Assembly: GCA_027024155.1 (NCBI GenBank)
Contig: JALVTE010000121.1
Span: 62,001 to 126,000, forward strand
Reading direction: 5' to 3'
DNA length: 64,000 nt
Origin: Campylobacteraceae bacterium
Lineage (GTDB): Bacteria > Campylobacterota > Campylobacteria > Campylobacterales > Sulfurovaceae
Shown here: positions 1 through 9,046 of the stretch, piece after piece
How the letters are laid out: the number at the start of each line of letters is the position of its first letter
How positions within the stretch are numbered: position 1 is the first letter of the stretch
Program-made: the position numbers and the translations under genes
Notes under the pieces: generated by a model
Told to the model about the DNA's origin: nothing
Seen by the model: only the letters and a program-made list of their open reading frames with translations
Database searches by the model: none

Positions 1-2
1 TT

Positions 3-896
3 ACTACACTTGATAACATTTTCCAACAATATAAAGCTTTTAAAGCCACAGAGAGCAAAGATATTATAAAGACAGAACAAAAGTACAAAGCCAATGTTTA
101 TAAAGTATTTGGCGATATGGATATTAACGAAATAACCACCGATAAAATTGTAACCTTTAGAAAATCGCTTATAGATAAAGGGCGTGCAGGTAGTACGATA
201 AACTCACATATAAGCTTTATAGGTACACTCTTTAACTTTGCTATTGAAGAGGGCTTATATAGCAAAGCTAACCCTATTAAATCAAAGAAGCTAAAAGCTA
301 TTAAGATAGACAATGCAAGAGAGCGATACCTCAGCTTAAAAGAGATAAAAACACTATACAAAGCCATAGAGCAAGAGGAAACATTTACTAACGCTATAAA
401 AGAAGAGCTTACACTATTTGTAAAACTATCTCTTATTACTGGTGGACGACTCGAAACAATTTTAAATATTCAAAAAAAAGAGATAAAGCTCGAAGATGGC
501 ACAATAACACTTAAAGACTTTAAAACTAACAAAACCTATCAAGGCTTTTTATCTGATGAGCTTATAACCTATTTAAAAGGCTATTTAAAGGCATTAACTA
601 CAAACTCTTATGTGGTAGGTGGGCTAAACAAGAAAAAGCCAACAAGAACACTTGCAAGACACCTTAAAAAGATACTTGATAATAACTTCAATGTAGGCTT
701 AGATACCAAAGACACAAAAAACAGAGCCGTAATACACACCCTAAGACACACCTTTGCAAGCCACTTAGCAATTAATGGCGTACCAATATTCAATATTAAA
801 GAGCTAATGAACCATAGCGATATTAATATGACAATGAGATACGCAAAATTAGCCCCTGATAGTGGCAAAGATGTTATTAAAGGGTTGTATCAATGA
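3..896 (+). CDS. Tyrosine recombinase/phage-type integrase, N-terminus beyond window start
   Basis: C-terminal HTLRHTFASHLAINGVP...LMNHSDINMTMRYAKL is a tyrosine-recombinase catalytic motif; the frame stays open upstream of ATG 117 to the window edge (TLDNIFQQYKAFKATESKDI...). Confidence 0.93.
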   Translation, partial: TTLDNIFQQYKAFKATESKDIIKTEQKYKANVYKVFGDMDINEITTDKIVTFRKSLIDKGRAGSTINSHISFIGTLFNFAIEEGLYSKANPIKSKKLKAIKIDNARERYLSLKEIKTLYKAIEQEETFTNAIKEELTLFVKLSLITGGRLETILNIQKKEIKLEDGTITLKDFKTNKTYQGFLSDELITYLKGYLKALTTNSYVVGGLNKKKPTRTLARHLKKILDNNFNVGLDTKDTKNRAVIHTLRHTFASHLAINGVPIFNIKELMNHSDINMTMRYAKLAPDSGKDVIKGLYQ

Positions 897-1525
897 AATC
901 AGAAACAGATAAAATCTCAAATAACGAATTAATAGAAATCTTTAATCGTGTATTAGATAGCTGTCCTTGCATAATCGACCCATTCTCTTATAGGAGAACA
1001 GTTATTCAAAGAAGAAGAAATAGTAAACAACATAAAGACTATTTTTTAAAAAAACAATACGATATTGAATGTAAGCTTGAAGTATTTGAAAATATTCCAA
1101 AAAATAAAATTTATGTAGTTATTGAAGATTTTATAGAAATTCTTGAAAGTTACAATAGTTCAAAAATATTCAATCGAAGAGAAGCAAAAAAACTAAATTA
1201 TAATTCATACAAACTTATAAAAAAAGATATTAAAATTATTGAAGAATATCAAGAGATGATTTATCATTATAGTTCTGACTATGAATGGAATGATGATGAA
1301 GACTTTAGTATTTTAAATCCTGTGCTTGAAGAAATTTATCAGCAAAATAAATTACTTTTAAAAGAGTTAAAAACTAAAAAATTTAATATTTTAGACCCAT
1401 TTAGATATGGAGGGTCAAATTTATATGACTCTACAAAAAAACCAATAAAAAAATTCTTTAAAAAACTACAAATAGACTATAATCTTAAAAGTGTAAATAT
1501 TAAACAAATGATAGATATTTTATAA
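893..1525 (+). CDS. Hypothetical protein, overlaps integrase stop (ATGA)
   Basis: 210-aa ORF with 4-bp overlap with the integrase gene; no recognised family. Confidence 0.7.
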   Translation: MKSETDKISNNELIEIFNRVLDSCPCIIDPFSYRRTVIQRRRNSKQHKDYFLKKQYDIECKLEVFENIPKNKIYVVIEDFIEILESYNSSKIFNRREAKKLNYNSYKLIKKDIKIIEEYQEMIYHYSSDYEWNDDEDFSILNPVLEEIYQQNKLLLKELKTKKFNILDPFRYGGSNLYDSTKKPIKKFFKKLQIDYNLKSVNIKQMIDIL

Positions 1526-1872
1526 AATACCAAAATTTACTCTAAATAAAGAGTATTTTTTAGTTAGTCATATTTCTCATTTTTTCTTATAATTATGCTA
1601 ACTTGTTAATAATGGTATTAATAGAGTTAGGATTATACTAAAAAAGTATAATATGAAGTAAATCTAAATTGGTAAAATATAAGACATTTTTATATAACTG
1701 ATTTAAATAGAAATACTGTAAAAATACTTAATTATAGTATTTTTTACTATAATTAAATTCCTTATGTAGCAAAAAGTTACATAATATTAATATATTACAT
1801 ATTTTTTAGCTTAAAATAGATTTTACTTGATATAATTATCTTATACAATGAATAAAAAGGAGAAACTTTACA

Positions 1873-2112
1873 ATGACAAAGAAACAAGAATTAATACTCC
1901 AAGACCTAAAGACTCGCTACAAAAAATCAACATTATCAAAAAGAGAAATGGCTAATGAGTTAGGTATCTCTTATAGCACTATCGACGGCTATATTGCTAA
2001 AGGTTACGGCATACCAAATTATAAAAAGTTGGGCAAAGCCAAAAATGCAAAAGTTGTATTTAATATTTTAGATGTTGCAGAGTTTTTAACACAGACTATT
2101 AAAATAGCTTAA
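1873..2112 (+). CDS. Small helix-turn-helix DNA-binding protein (excisionase/AlpA-like)
   Basis: 79 aa, KREMANELGISYSTIDGYIAKGYGIPNYKKLGKAKNAKVVFNILDVAEFL; aaaaggag upstream of ATG. Confidence 0.65.
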   Translation: MTKKQELILQDLKTRYKKSTLSKREMANELGISYSTIDGYIAKGYGIPNYKKLGKAKNAKVVFNILDVAEFLTQTIKIA

Positions 2113-2342
2113 TAAATTTTATAAGGAGAGAATACAATATAAGGTTGGTAACCTCAACAAAAAGAGATATTAAGTTGAGGTAGTATTTATATAAATCAGC
2201 AAATTTATTTTACTATCTATTAGCTCAATATCTTCTTAAACGGCATTAAACAATTTAGTTTGTGAACTTTTTAATTAATCCCCAAGATGGGAGAATAAAG
2301 CTCACTCAAAAAAACAGCTAATTCAAGTGCAAAGGAAGCAAA

Positions 2343-2621
2343 ATGGCAAAAGATTTATTGAAACAATGGGTATTAAGAAAGATTTACGAAAATCCAAAAT
2401 TATATGGTGGTGATAATGGAAATCCTGCAATTATTAGAGAGTATTTAAGAGAGCTACACGGCAAGACTCCAGCTGAAGATTTAACCTTACCTGCAATTAG
2501 CCAAAGTGTTGCAGTAAGCAGAATGAGAAATAAAATACTCGAAAATCATCCAGAGTTTGATTTTAGAATTAAGCATAAGGCTAAAGTTAAAAATAGGTAC
2601 TTTACAGAGAGTTTACTATGA
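2343..2621 (+). CDS. Hypothetical protein of integrative element
   Basis: 92-aa ORF with upstream aaaggaag, overlaps next ORF by 4 bp. Confidence 0.6.
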   Translation: MAKDLLKQWVLRKIYENPKLYGGDNGNPAIIREYLRELHGKTPAEDLTLPAISQSVAVSRMRNKILENHPEFDFRIKHKAKVKNRYFTESLL

Positions 2622-3019
2622 GCAAATTAAGCGTAACTGTTAATGACGAAAAGATAAATTTAGATGAGTTTTTTAAATCGCTAATGTTTCAACGCATAAT
2701 GGACGGAGATTTTAACAGAGACGAGAGAGACCTAATGCTGGTTATCTTTAGAAAAACCATACACTTTGATAAGTGGTATGACCATTTAGGCATATACTGG
2801 TTATCTAAAGCGGTTGGCGTATGCCAATCGAAGTTAAGAGCTACTATTAAACAACTCCAAGCCAAAGGGCTTATAGATGTAAAACGCTCCAAAGGTGGGC
2901 GAATAGATAGCAATAAGAAATTTAGCCGTTTTTCACTATCTGAAGATTTTATCTTTTTAATTGTTGATAATTGGAGACAAGTAAAAGAAGAACAAGGCTT
3001 TTATATCGATACCGAATAA
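2618..3019 (+). CDS. Winged-helix phage/plasmid replication-like protein
   Basis: LMLVIFRKTIHFDKWYDHLGIYWLSKAVGVCQSKLRATIKQLQAKGLIDVKRSKGGR resembles the wHTH of phage replication O-like proteins; followed by direct repeats. Confidence 0.55.
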   Translation: MSKLSVTVNDEKINLDEFFKSLMFQRIMDGDFNRDERDLMLVIFRKTIHFDKWYDHLGIYWLSKAVGVCQSKLRATIKQLQAKGLIDVKRSKGGRIDSNKKFSRFSLSEDFIFLIVDNWRQVKEEQGFYIDTE

Positions 3020-3123
3020 CAAAGGGTACTAAATATGACACCCTTTTAAGGTTCATAGGGTGTTATTTTTGATGTGTCATATTTGAAGCGTATTATTTTT
3101 AACACTCTTATAATTGACACACA

Positions 3124-3311
3124 ACAAAGTTAAAACTACATACAAAGTAAAAACTAATCTACAAAGTAAAAAATATACATAGCTTCAATATAATTTTTTT
3201 TGAGGGTATATCAAGCTTAATGGCATATTAAAATATACAAGGTCATTACAAGGTACTCGAGAGTTAATATCTATAAACCAATATAAAAAATAGAGGAGGT
3301 AATTACAAGGT
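3124..3311. repeat. Iteron-like direct repeats ACAA(A/G)GT
   Basis: ACAAAGT at 3124, 3142 and 3161 (18-19 bp spacing) and ACAAGGT at 3237, 3248 and 3305. Confidence 0.5.
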
Positions 3312-3705
3312 AAAAGTTGTTGTTGAAACAGATTGTTACAGCTAAACCAAACAAAAAAGGCAAGGCTACGACGACCCCTACAAGGCATATATACGATAAC
3401 AGTACCTATTTATTATTGTTTAATGCGGTAACAGTTAAAAAAAGTTGTTGGAAATTCTGTTTAACTAAGGGTGTGCTGACCCTTACGCTTATAATATCTT
3501 TGTACAGTACCTATTGCAGAGCTTTTAATTATTGCTTTAAATGTATAAGTAAAATTATAGATAAATCATATGTTGATAATGTGATATTTAATATCTTTTT
3601 TTCATATGCGACGGACTAATCGAGGACTCAAGCAAAAATATTAAACCTTAAAGAGGCTTGAAAATCACTTTATATAGGGGTTTTGGTGGCTTTTATAAGT
3701 AAAAG

Positions 3706-3793
3706 TGGCAGAGAGGAAGGGATTCGAACCCTCGGTAGGTTGCCCTACACACGCGTTCCAGGCGTGCTCCTTAAACCACTCGGACACCTCTCT
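3706..3793 (-). tRNA. tRNA-Ser (anticodon GGA), CCA encoded
   Basis: Reverse complement AGAGAGGTGTCCGAGTGGTTTAAGGAGCACGCCTGGAACGCGTGTGTAGGGCAACCTACCGAGGGTTCGAATCCCTTCCTCTCTGCCA; 7-bp acceptor stem, long variable arm. Confidence 0.95.
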
Positions 3794-3904
3794 ATTTTGA
3801 ATAGAGTATTATACAGATAAAAGTATAAAATAAGATTTAGTCAATAATAAATTTTGCTTAAAGTTGGTCTATTTGTTGGCTTTATGAATAGTTGAAGTGA
3901 TAAA

Positions 3905-4012
3905 CCCCCTTCGGGGTACTATGGCACACAAGAGAGTGAGGTGGGCTGCTACGTTCCCGTCCTGACCCGGTTCCTCACAAACCTGTTGCATAGCTCCGAA
4001 GAGGGCGACTGC
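3905..4012 (-). ncRNA. ffs: Signal recognition particle RNA (4.5S, small bacterial type)
   Basis: Reverse complement contains GAGGAACCGGGTCAGGACGGGAACGTAGCAGCCCACCTC, the conserved SRP RNA apical domain; ends approximate. Confidence 0.9.
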
Positions 4013-4198
4013 AATTATAGCATAAAATACTAAATTTATTCTTTTTATTTATTAAGTTTGCTTATAAAATATAAAAATTTAATACTTGTTTACTATAAAA
4101 AATAATTATTTAAATATAAAATCGTTCAATATTACTGATAATAAGTATAAATTAAGGGGGGAAATATAATAATAGTATCAAAATTAGGAGATGATAAG

Positions 4199-5785
4199 AT
4201 GAAAAAAATTAATCTAATAGGTTTATCAGTAGCATCGGTAGCAATTTTAGCTGGATGTGGCGGTGGGGGCAATCCTCCTAGTGCTACAAATACAGGTACT
4301 GGCTACTATGTAGATTCTGCGGTAGAGGGTGTAAACTACACTTGTGGTTCACAAACAGGTGTAACAGATAAAGATGGAAAGTTTACTTTCGAAGAGGGAG
4401 CAGGTTGTAAATTTTCAATAGCTGGTATCACATTAAGAGAAGTTAGTAAAGACAAACTTGCAAATGGTAAAAAGGTTTTAGAAAACGATTTAGAGGTAGC
4501 ACAATTCTTGCAATCTATAGATAGCGATGGAGATGCAAGTAATGGTATTCAAATTACACCAAAAGTATTACATATACTTAACGAAGCTTTAAAAGGGGAA
4601 AAAGATGTTCCTAAAGGAGATGAGCTAGTAGGTGTTGTATCAGAAGTAGAGCAACAAGACCATAGCTTTAAAGGTAAAGTAAAAACTAAAGAAGAGGTTA
4701 TAGCACACTTAGAGAAGAGTTCAACTCAAATTACAAAAGAGCTTTTAGCTGGTAAGACTTTTTATGCTTATATAGAAGAGAGTGATCATACAGAACTAGT
4801 TAAATTGGTTATAAATAAAGATGCTACTTCATTTAGTGGAGAGGTACTTGCTGGAGATGAAAAGGGTAAAAAATTTAGTGAAAAAATTGAAATTAAAGGT
4901 ACACATTTAATACAGTACCATGATGATGGTGATATTGGTACTTTTATTGTAACTCAAAAAGCAAATTACATAGAGCTTAAAAAGACTGAACACAATAATA
5001 TATATAAATTTTTCAATACAGAAGCCGAAGCAAAAGCTGAACTAGAAAGTAAAGGTGGAGGAGAACAGGCTCCTGCTCCTAGTCTTGATAACCCATACTC
5101 TGCTGAGAATTTAAAGAAGTATTTTGCAGGTAAGACATTTTATTTTGTTCGTAAAAATGAATTAAGAAGTGTTACAGTTAGCAAAGATGGAAAAGTGTTA
5201 AACTTTAGTAGTGGAAAAACTTATCATGTAAACTATAAAGACCATAAGTTAGTAGATGAAGGTGGTGAGCATTTTGTAAATGAAATTACAGATAAATATG
5301 TAAAAGTTACTGGAGGAGAAGATAATGAAGAAATTACACTTTATCTTAATAAAGCTGATGCAGAAGCTGTATTAAAAGCAGGTGGTGGCGATGATAATAA
5401 TGGTAATCAATCAGCACTTAGCGAAATTTTTGTTGGTAAAGTATATTATATAGCTGACGATGATAGCTATACTGATGAAAATGGTACAGTAGTAAATAAT
5501 GCACATGTAGAAAAGTTAGATTTTAAGAGCGATGGACATACTGTTACAGATTCTTGGGATGAAAATGGAGAGATTAAAACTCGTACTTTTAACTACTCTG
5601 TAAATAAAGATACTTTAACAATTAGTGGCACGGGTGATAGTGGAAAGAAATTTACTCTTACTATTACAGATGTAGTAAGAAAAGATAAATATTTAGAGTT
5701 TACAAAATCACATAGTAGACCAGATACAAAAGGCAGCGGTAAATTTTATTATACTGAATCAGACGCAGAAGCTGCATTAAAGTAG
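4199..5785 (+). CDS. Secreted lipoprotein with three repeated domains
   Basis: Lipobox LAGCGGGG; three segments starting LAGKTFY / FAGKTFY / FVGKVYY and ending in AEAELE / AEAVLK / AEAALK. Confidence 0.85.
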   Translation: MKKINLIGLSVASVAILAGCGGGGNPPSATNTGTGYYVDSAVEGVNYTCGSQTGVTDKDGKFTFEEGAGCKFSIAGITLREVSKDKLANGKKVLENDLEVAQFLQSIDSDGDASNGIQITPKVLHILNEALKGEKDVPKGDELVGVVSEVEQQDHSFKGKVKTKEEVIAHLEKSSTQITKELLAGKTFYAYIEESDHTELVKLVINKDATSFSGEVLAGDEKGKKFSEKIEIKGTHLIQYHDDGDIGTFIVTQKANYIELKKTEHNNIYKFFNTEAEAKAELESKGGGEQAPAPSLDNPYSAENLKKYFAGKTFYFVRKNELRSVTVSKDGKVLNFSSGKTYHVNYKDHKLVDEGGEHFVNEITDKYVKVTGGEDNEEITLYLNKADAEAVLKAGGGDDNNGNQSALSEIFVGKVYYIADDDSYTDENGTVVNNAHVEKLDFKSDGHTVTDSWDENGEIKTRTFNYSVNKDTLTISGTGDSGKKFTLTITDVVRKDKYLEFTKSHSRPDTKGSGKFYYTESDAEAALK

Positions 5786-5812
5786 TTTATATATAAACTA
5801 AATACACTGCAA

Positions 5813-5841
5813 GAGACGACCTTTGTGTCGTCTCGTTGTTT
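5813..5841 (+). terminator. Hairpin terminator candidate
   Basis: GAGACGAC-CTTTGT-GTCGTCTC followed by GTTGTTT. Confidence 0.6.
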
Positions 5842-5868
5842 GGAATGGTTAGTCTTACTTATATATAT

Positions 5869-5936
5869 GGTCGGTAAACCGACCCTAGGGGTTTTAGAAT
5901 TTAGATAAATGTTTGTGTAGGGTCGGTTTACCGACC
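5869..5936. repeat. Inverted repeat pair GGTCGGTAAACCGACCCTA / TAGGGTCGGTTTACCGACC
   Basis: 19-bp exact inverted repeats (5869-5887, 5918-5936), each containing its own hairpin. Confidence 0.8.
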
Positions 5937-5964
5937 TAATTATTCTGGCTTTATTCCTAATACA

Positions 5965-6576
5965 CTAAGGCTTACGGGGTGCAAAACCTAACTCTCTTGC
6001 TATTGTGTAGGCAATTAAATCTCCTATTTTTTTGAGTCTTGGTTTTAGCCATTTGGTTTGTTTTTTGCAAGTTATTTCGCCTAACTCTAATACTAAGAAT
6101 TTATCGGCTCTAATGTAATAGTAGCCGTAGTAGTTTGCTAAATTTTTTGTAAAGTTATCTTGTTGCCAGCCAAAAGGGAAGTAGTTGCCATATATATTTC
6201 TCCAGCGTTTTGCAAACTCTTTTGAAGCTCTGTTTTTGTAGCCAATACTTGCTCCTGAACTGCACTTTTTACTTGAACCATCAAAGTGTATAGCAACTGC
6301 TATTTTTGCTTTTATTAATTTTGTATCTGCGGGAACTCTTTTTACATTGATATCCCACTTCTTTAACTGTTTAGCTACTTCATTAGCAACTATTATATTC
6401 CATTTTACCTCTTGTATATTTCCTGAAGTGGCACCTGTATTTCCACTATTTCTACCCTCGTGACCTGCTTGAATAACAACAGTTACGGGCGTTATAGATT
6501 GCCAATATATGGCAAATGATATACTAAAAATTATTAATAATGATATAATAATAGCAGCTAGATTTTTAATTTTCAT
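5965..6576 (-). CDS. N-acetylmuramoyl-L-alanine amidase-like (Amidase_3 type) exported protein
   Basis: Signal anchor; VVIQAGHEGRNSGNTGATSG...E...IAVAIHFDGS resembles Amidase_3 zinc ligands. Confidence 0.7.
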   Translation of the reverse strand: MKIKNLAAIIISLLIIFSISFAIYWQSITPVTVVIQAGHEGRNSGNTGATSGNIQEVKWNIIVANEVAKQLKKWDINVKRVPADTKLIKAKIAVAIHFDGSSKKCSSGASIGYKNRASKEFAKRWRNIYGNYFPFGWQQDNFTKNLANYYGYYYIRADKFLVLELGEITCKKQTKWLKPRLKKIGDLIAYTIARELGFAPRKP

Positions 6577-6594
6577 AAGAAACTTTATGAGTAA

Positions 6595-6795
6595 TTAAAA
6601 TAATAAATATACGCATTTTATCCATCTATAATATTTAAAAAATTTAGCAATCCTATTCCCTATAGCTACAACACCTATTATATACTCTTTGTCACCAAAA
6701 CTTGCCATTGGGTCGTTGGTTAAATGCTCACTGATTGTATCTATACCAAAATATATTAAGCCTGCTGATATTAAAAAAAGAAACAATCTACGCAT
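6595..6795 (-). CDS. Small hypothetical membrane protein
   Basis: 66-aa ORF with hydrophobic N-terminus, just upstream of the amidase-like gene on the same strand. Confidence 0.45.
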   Translation of the reverse strand: MRRLFLFLISAGLIYFGIDTISEHLTNDPMASFGDKEYIIGVVAIGNRIAKFFKYYRWIKCVYLLF

Positions 6796-6876
6796 ATTAT
6801 GCTCCTACTTTTTTGTAATTATATCTTTATTAAAGTTAATTGTATATAATATAAGTATACCCAATAAAGAGATATA

Positions 6877-7803
6877 ATGATAAATAAATTAAAAAATGAA
6901 ATCCATAAAGCTGTAATTGGTCACGAAGAGTTGATAAATGCGATGCTAATTGCTTTGTTTTGCGATGGACATATATTGGTAGAGGGTGTTCCTGGTGTGG
7001 CAAAAACTACAGCTGTAAATGCCCTTGCCAAGGCTATTGGTTTTGAGTTTAAGCGTGTACAGTTTACGCCAGATTTACTGCCAAGCGATATTATCGGTAA
7101 TGAGATATTGGATTTAAAAACAAATGAGTATAAAATAAAGCACGGTCCTATTTTTACCAATTTGCTACTTGCTGACGAAATTAACCGTAGCTCTCCAAAG
7201 GTGCAATCGGCCTTACTAGAGGCTATGGCAGAGGGGCAGGTAACTATTGGAGAGCAGAGCTTTAAACTGCAAGAGCCATTTATGGTGCTAGCAACTGCAA
7301 ATCCAATAGACCAAGAGGGAACATATGAGTTGCCAGAGGCATCTTTAGATAGATTTATGCTAAAGGCGATAGTTGGATATAATAGCTTTGATGAAGAGTT
7401 AGAGATTATGGAGCAAGCCTCTAATAAAAGCTTTGCAAAAATAGAGCAAGTGTTAGATAGTAAGCAGTTTTTAGAGCTTAAAGAAGCGATAGAGGCTGTG
7501 CATATAGAGCCAGCTTTAAAAGAGTATATGTTAAAGCTAATTTTTGAAACAAGAGAGCCTAGCGAAGAGTTGGCTAAATATATAGAGTTTGGTGTAAGCC
7601 CAAGGGGTTCGATTTCGTTATTTAAAGCCAGTCGTGCAACTGCTTATCTAAATGGGCGAGATTTTGTAACACCTGCTGATGTTGCTTCTTCAGCTTACTT
7701 GAGCTTAAGGCATAGAATAAAGCTAAATTACCAAGCAAGTATTGATACTATTACAAGCGATGAGATAATTGCTAAAATTATTGCTAAAGTGCCTGCACCG
7801 TAA
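6877..7803 (+). CDS. MoxR-family AAA+ ATPase
   Basis: Walker A GVPGVAKT; LLADEINRSSPKVQSALLEAMAEGQVTIG; ATANPIDQEGTYELPEASLDRF. Confidence 0.95.
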   Translation: MINKLKNEIHKAVIGHEELINAMLIALFCDGHILVEGVPGVAKTTAVNALAKAIGFEFKRVQFTPDLLPSDIIGNEILDLKTNEYKIKHGPIFTNLLLADEINRSSPKVQSALLEAMAEGQVTIGEQSFKLQEPFMVLATANPIDQEGTYELPEASLDRFMLKAIVGYNSFDEELEIMEQASNKSFAKIEQVLDSKQFLELKEAIEAVHIEPALKEYMLKLIFETREPSEELAKYIEFGVSPRGSISLFKASRATAYLNGRDFVTPADVASSAYLSLRHRIKLNYQASIDTITSDEIIAKIIAKVPAP

Positions 7804-8618
7804 TGAAAAAAAACCAAATAGTTATAGAGACAAAACGAAAGCTATTTGCAAATAGGGTTGGTAATCACTCTAGTATATTTGGTGGAAGTGGCATAGAGTT
7901 TAAAGATATACGAGCCTACACAACAAGCGATTCTGCTCGCCATATAAATTGGCGAAAAAGTACAAAAGATAGCGTAAAGGTAAACACTTTTAATGAAGAT
8001 AGAGAGTTAAATATTGCAACCGTTTTTTTAAATAGTGGCTCTTTGAATTTTGCTAATAAAAAAGCTAAAGCTATAGAGACTTTAACGGCTCTTAGTTTTG
8101 CTTCGGTTTACGCTAAAGAGTCTCTTAGTACTATCTTTTTTAATAACAAAGAGCAACTCTTTTTAAAGCCTACTAAAAAGGCGGAAGCTGTCGATATAAA
8201 TTATCAATTTGCAAATACTCTAAAGTGCCAAAGTTCTATAGATTACGAAGAGCTTACAAAGTATATTTTTCATCATATAAAAAGACGCTCTATTGTTTTT
8301 ATAATTGGCGACTTTTTAGACGAAGTAAATTTGCAAGAGATTTCTAAAATTCACGAAACTTACTGCTTAATTATAAGAGCAAAAGCCGAAGAGAATTTAG
8401 AGCTTTTAGGAGAGCTAAATATTAAAGATTTAAACTCTAACGAATTGACACAACTTAACATTGACAAGCGGAGTCAAAAAGTTTACAATAAACTCTTTAA
8501 AGAGCAAGATAGTAAGCTTTTAACACATTTACACAGTTGTCAGATAAAGTTTACAAAAATATATACAGATGACAATAGTGTAAATAAGATTAAAGAGGTT
8601 TTAGATGCCAAATATTAA
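7803..8618 (+). CDS. DUF58 domain protein
   Basis: GIEFKDIRAYTTSDSARHINWRKSTKDSVKVNTFNEDRELN typical of DUF58; coupled to moxR. Confidence 0.92.
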   Translation: MKKNQIVIETKRKLFANRVGNHSSIFGGSGIEFKDIRAYTTSDSARHINWRKSTKDSVKVNTFNEDRELNIATVFLNSGSLNFANKKAKAIETLTALSFASVYAKESLSTIFFNNKEQLFLKPTKKAEAVDINYQFANTLKCQSSIDYEELTKYIFHHIKRRSIVFIIGDFLDEVNLQEISKIHETYCLIIRAKAEENLELLGELNIKDLNSNELTQLNIDKRSQKVYNKLFKEQDSKLLTHLHSCQIKFTKIYTDDNSVNKIKEVLDAKY

Positions 8619-8958
8619 CGATATAGAACCAATTATTACTAATAATTTTAGTATCTATATCTATCTGTTTTTGAGCTTAGTTGTCGCTATTTTAGTAACT
8701 CTTTTGGTGCTATTTTTTCGTTACAGAAAAAGTAAAAAAGTAGCTTGTAAAAACCTTTATGAGAGTTTAGATTTCAGCAACCCTACAAAAGAGCTTCTGT
8801 ACCAATTTACAGTTATAGCAAAAGAGCAAAACAGTAGCCCTAAATTAGAAGCACTATTGCAAGAGTTAGAGCCGTATAAATATAGCCAAAATGCTAAAGT
8901 TATTGATGAAGAGATTGTGGATAAAATTAGAGAGTTTATTAAAGAGGATGAAGGGTGA
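8605..8958 (+). CDS. Hypothetical single-TM protein of Bat operon
   Basis: One TM segment plus soluble tail; position between DUF58 and VWA genes. Confidence 0.7.
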   Translation: MPNINDIEPIITNNFSIYIYLFLSLVVAILVTLLVLFFRYRKSKKVACKNLYESLDFSNPTKELLYQFTVIAKEQNSSPKLEALLQELEPYKYSQNAKVIDEEIVDKIREFIKEDEG

Positions 8959-9036
8959 AGGATGAAGGGTGAAGGTAGAAGGATGAAGGATGAAGGATGA
9001 AGGATGAAGGATGAAGGATGAAGGATGAAGGGCGAG
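8946..9036. repeat. Heptanucleotide tandem repeat (GGATGAA)n, about 13 units
   Basis: GGATGAA GGGTGAA GGATGAA GGGTGAA GGTAGAA followed by seven perfect GGATGAA units and GGGCGAG. Confidence 0.95.
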
Positions 9037-9046
9037 GGGTGCTTAG

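Larger units (their letters stand above)
1..3706. mobile_element. One end of an integrative element abutting tRNA-Ser
   Basis: Integrase, HTH protein and replication-like protein lie next to the 3' end of a tRNA gene; other end is outside the window. Confidence 0.5.

Noticed and set aside
3185-3619. ORFs 3185..3388 (-) and 3317..3619 (+)
   Set aside because: Low-complexity, overlapping each other in a repeat-rich noncoding region; no RBS or family support.
4156-4161. G6 tract upstream of lipoprotein gene (also 19036-19041 before porin 2)
   Set aside because: Too short for a convincing phase-variable homopolymer tract.
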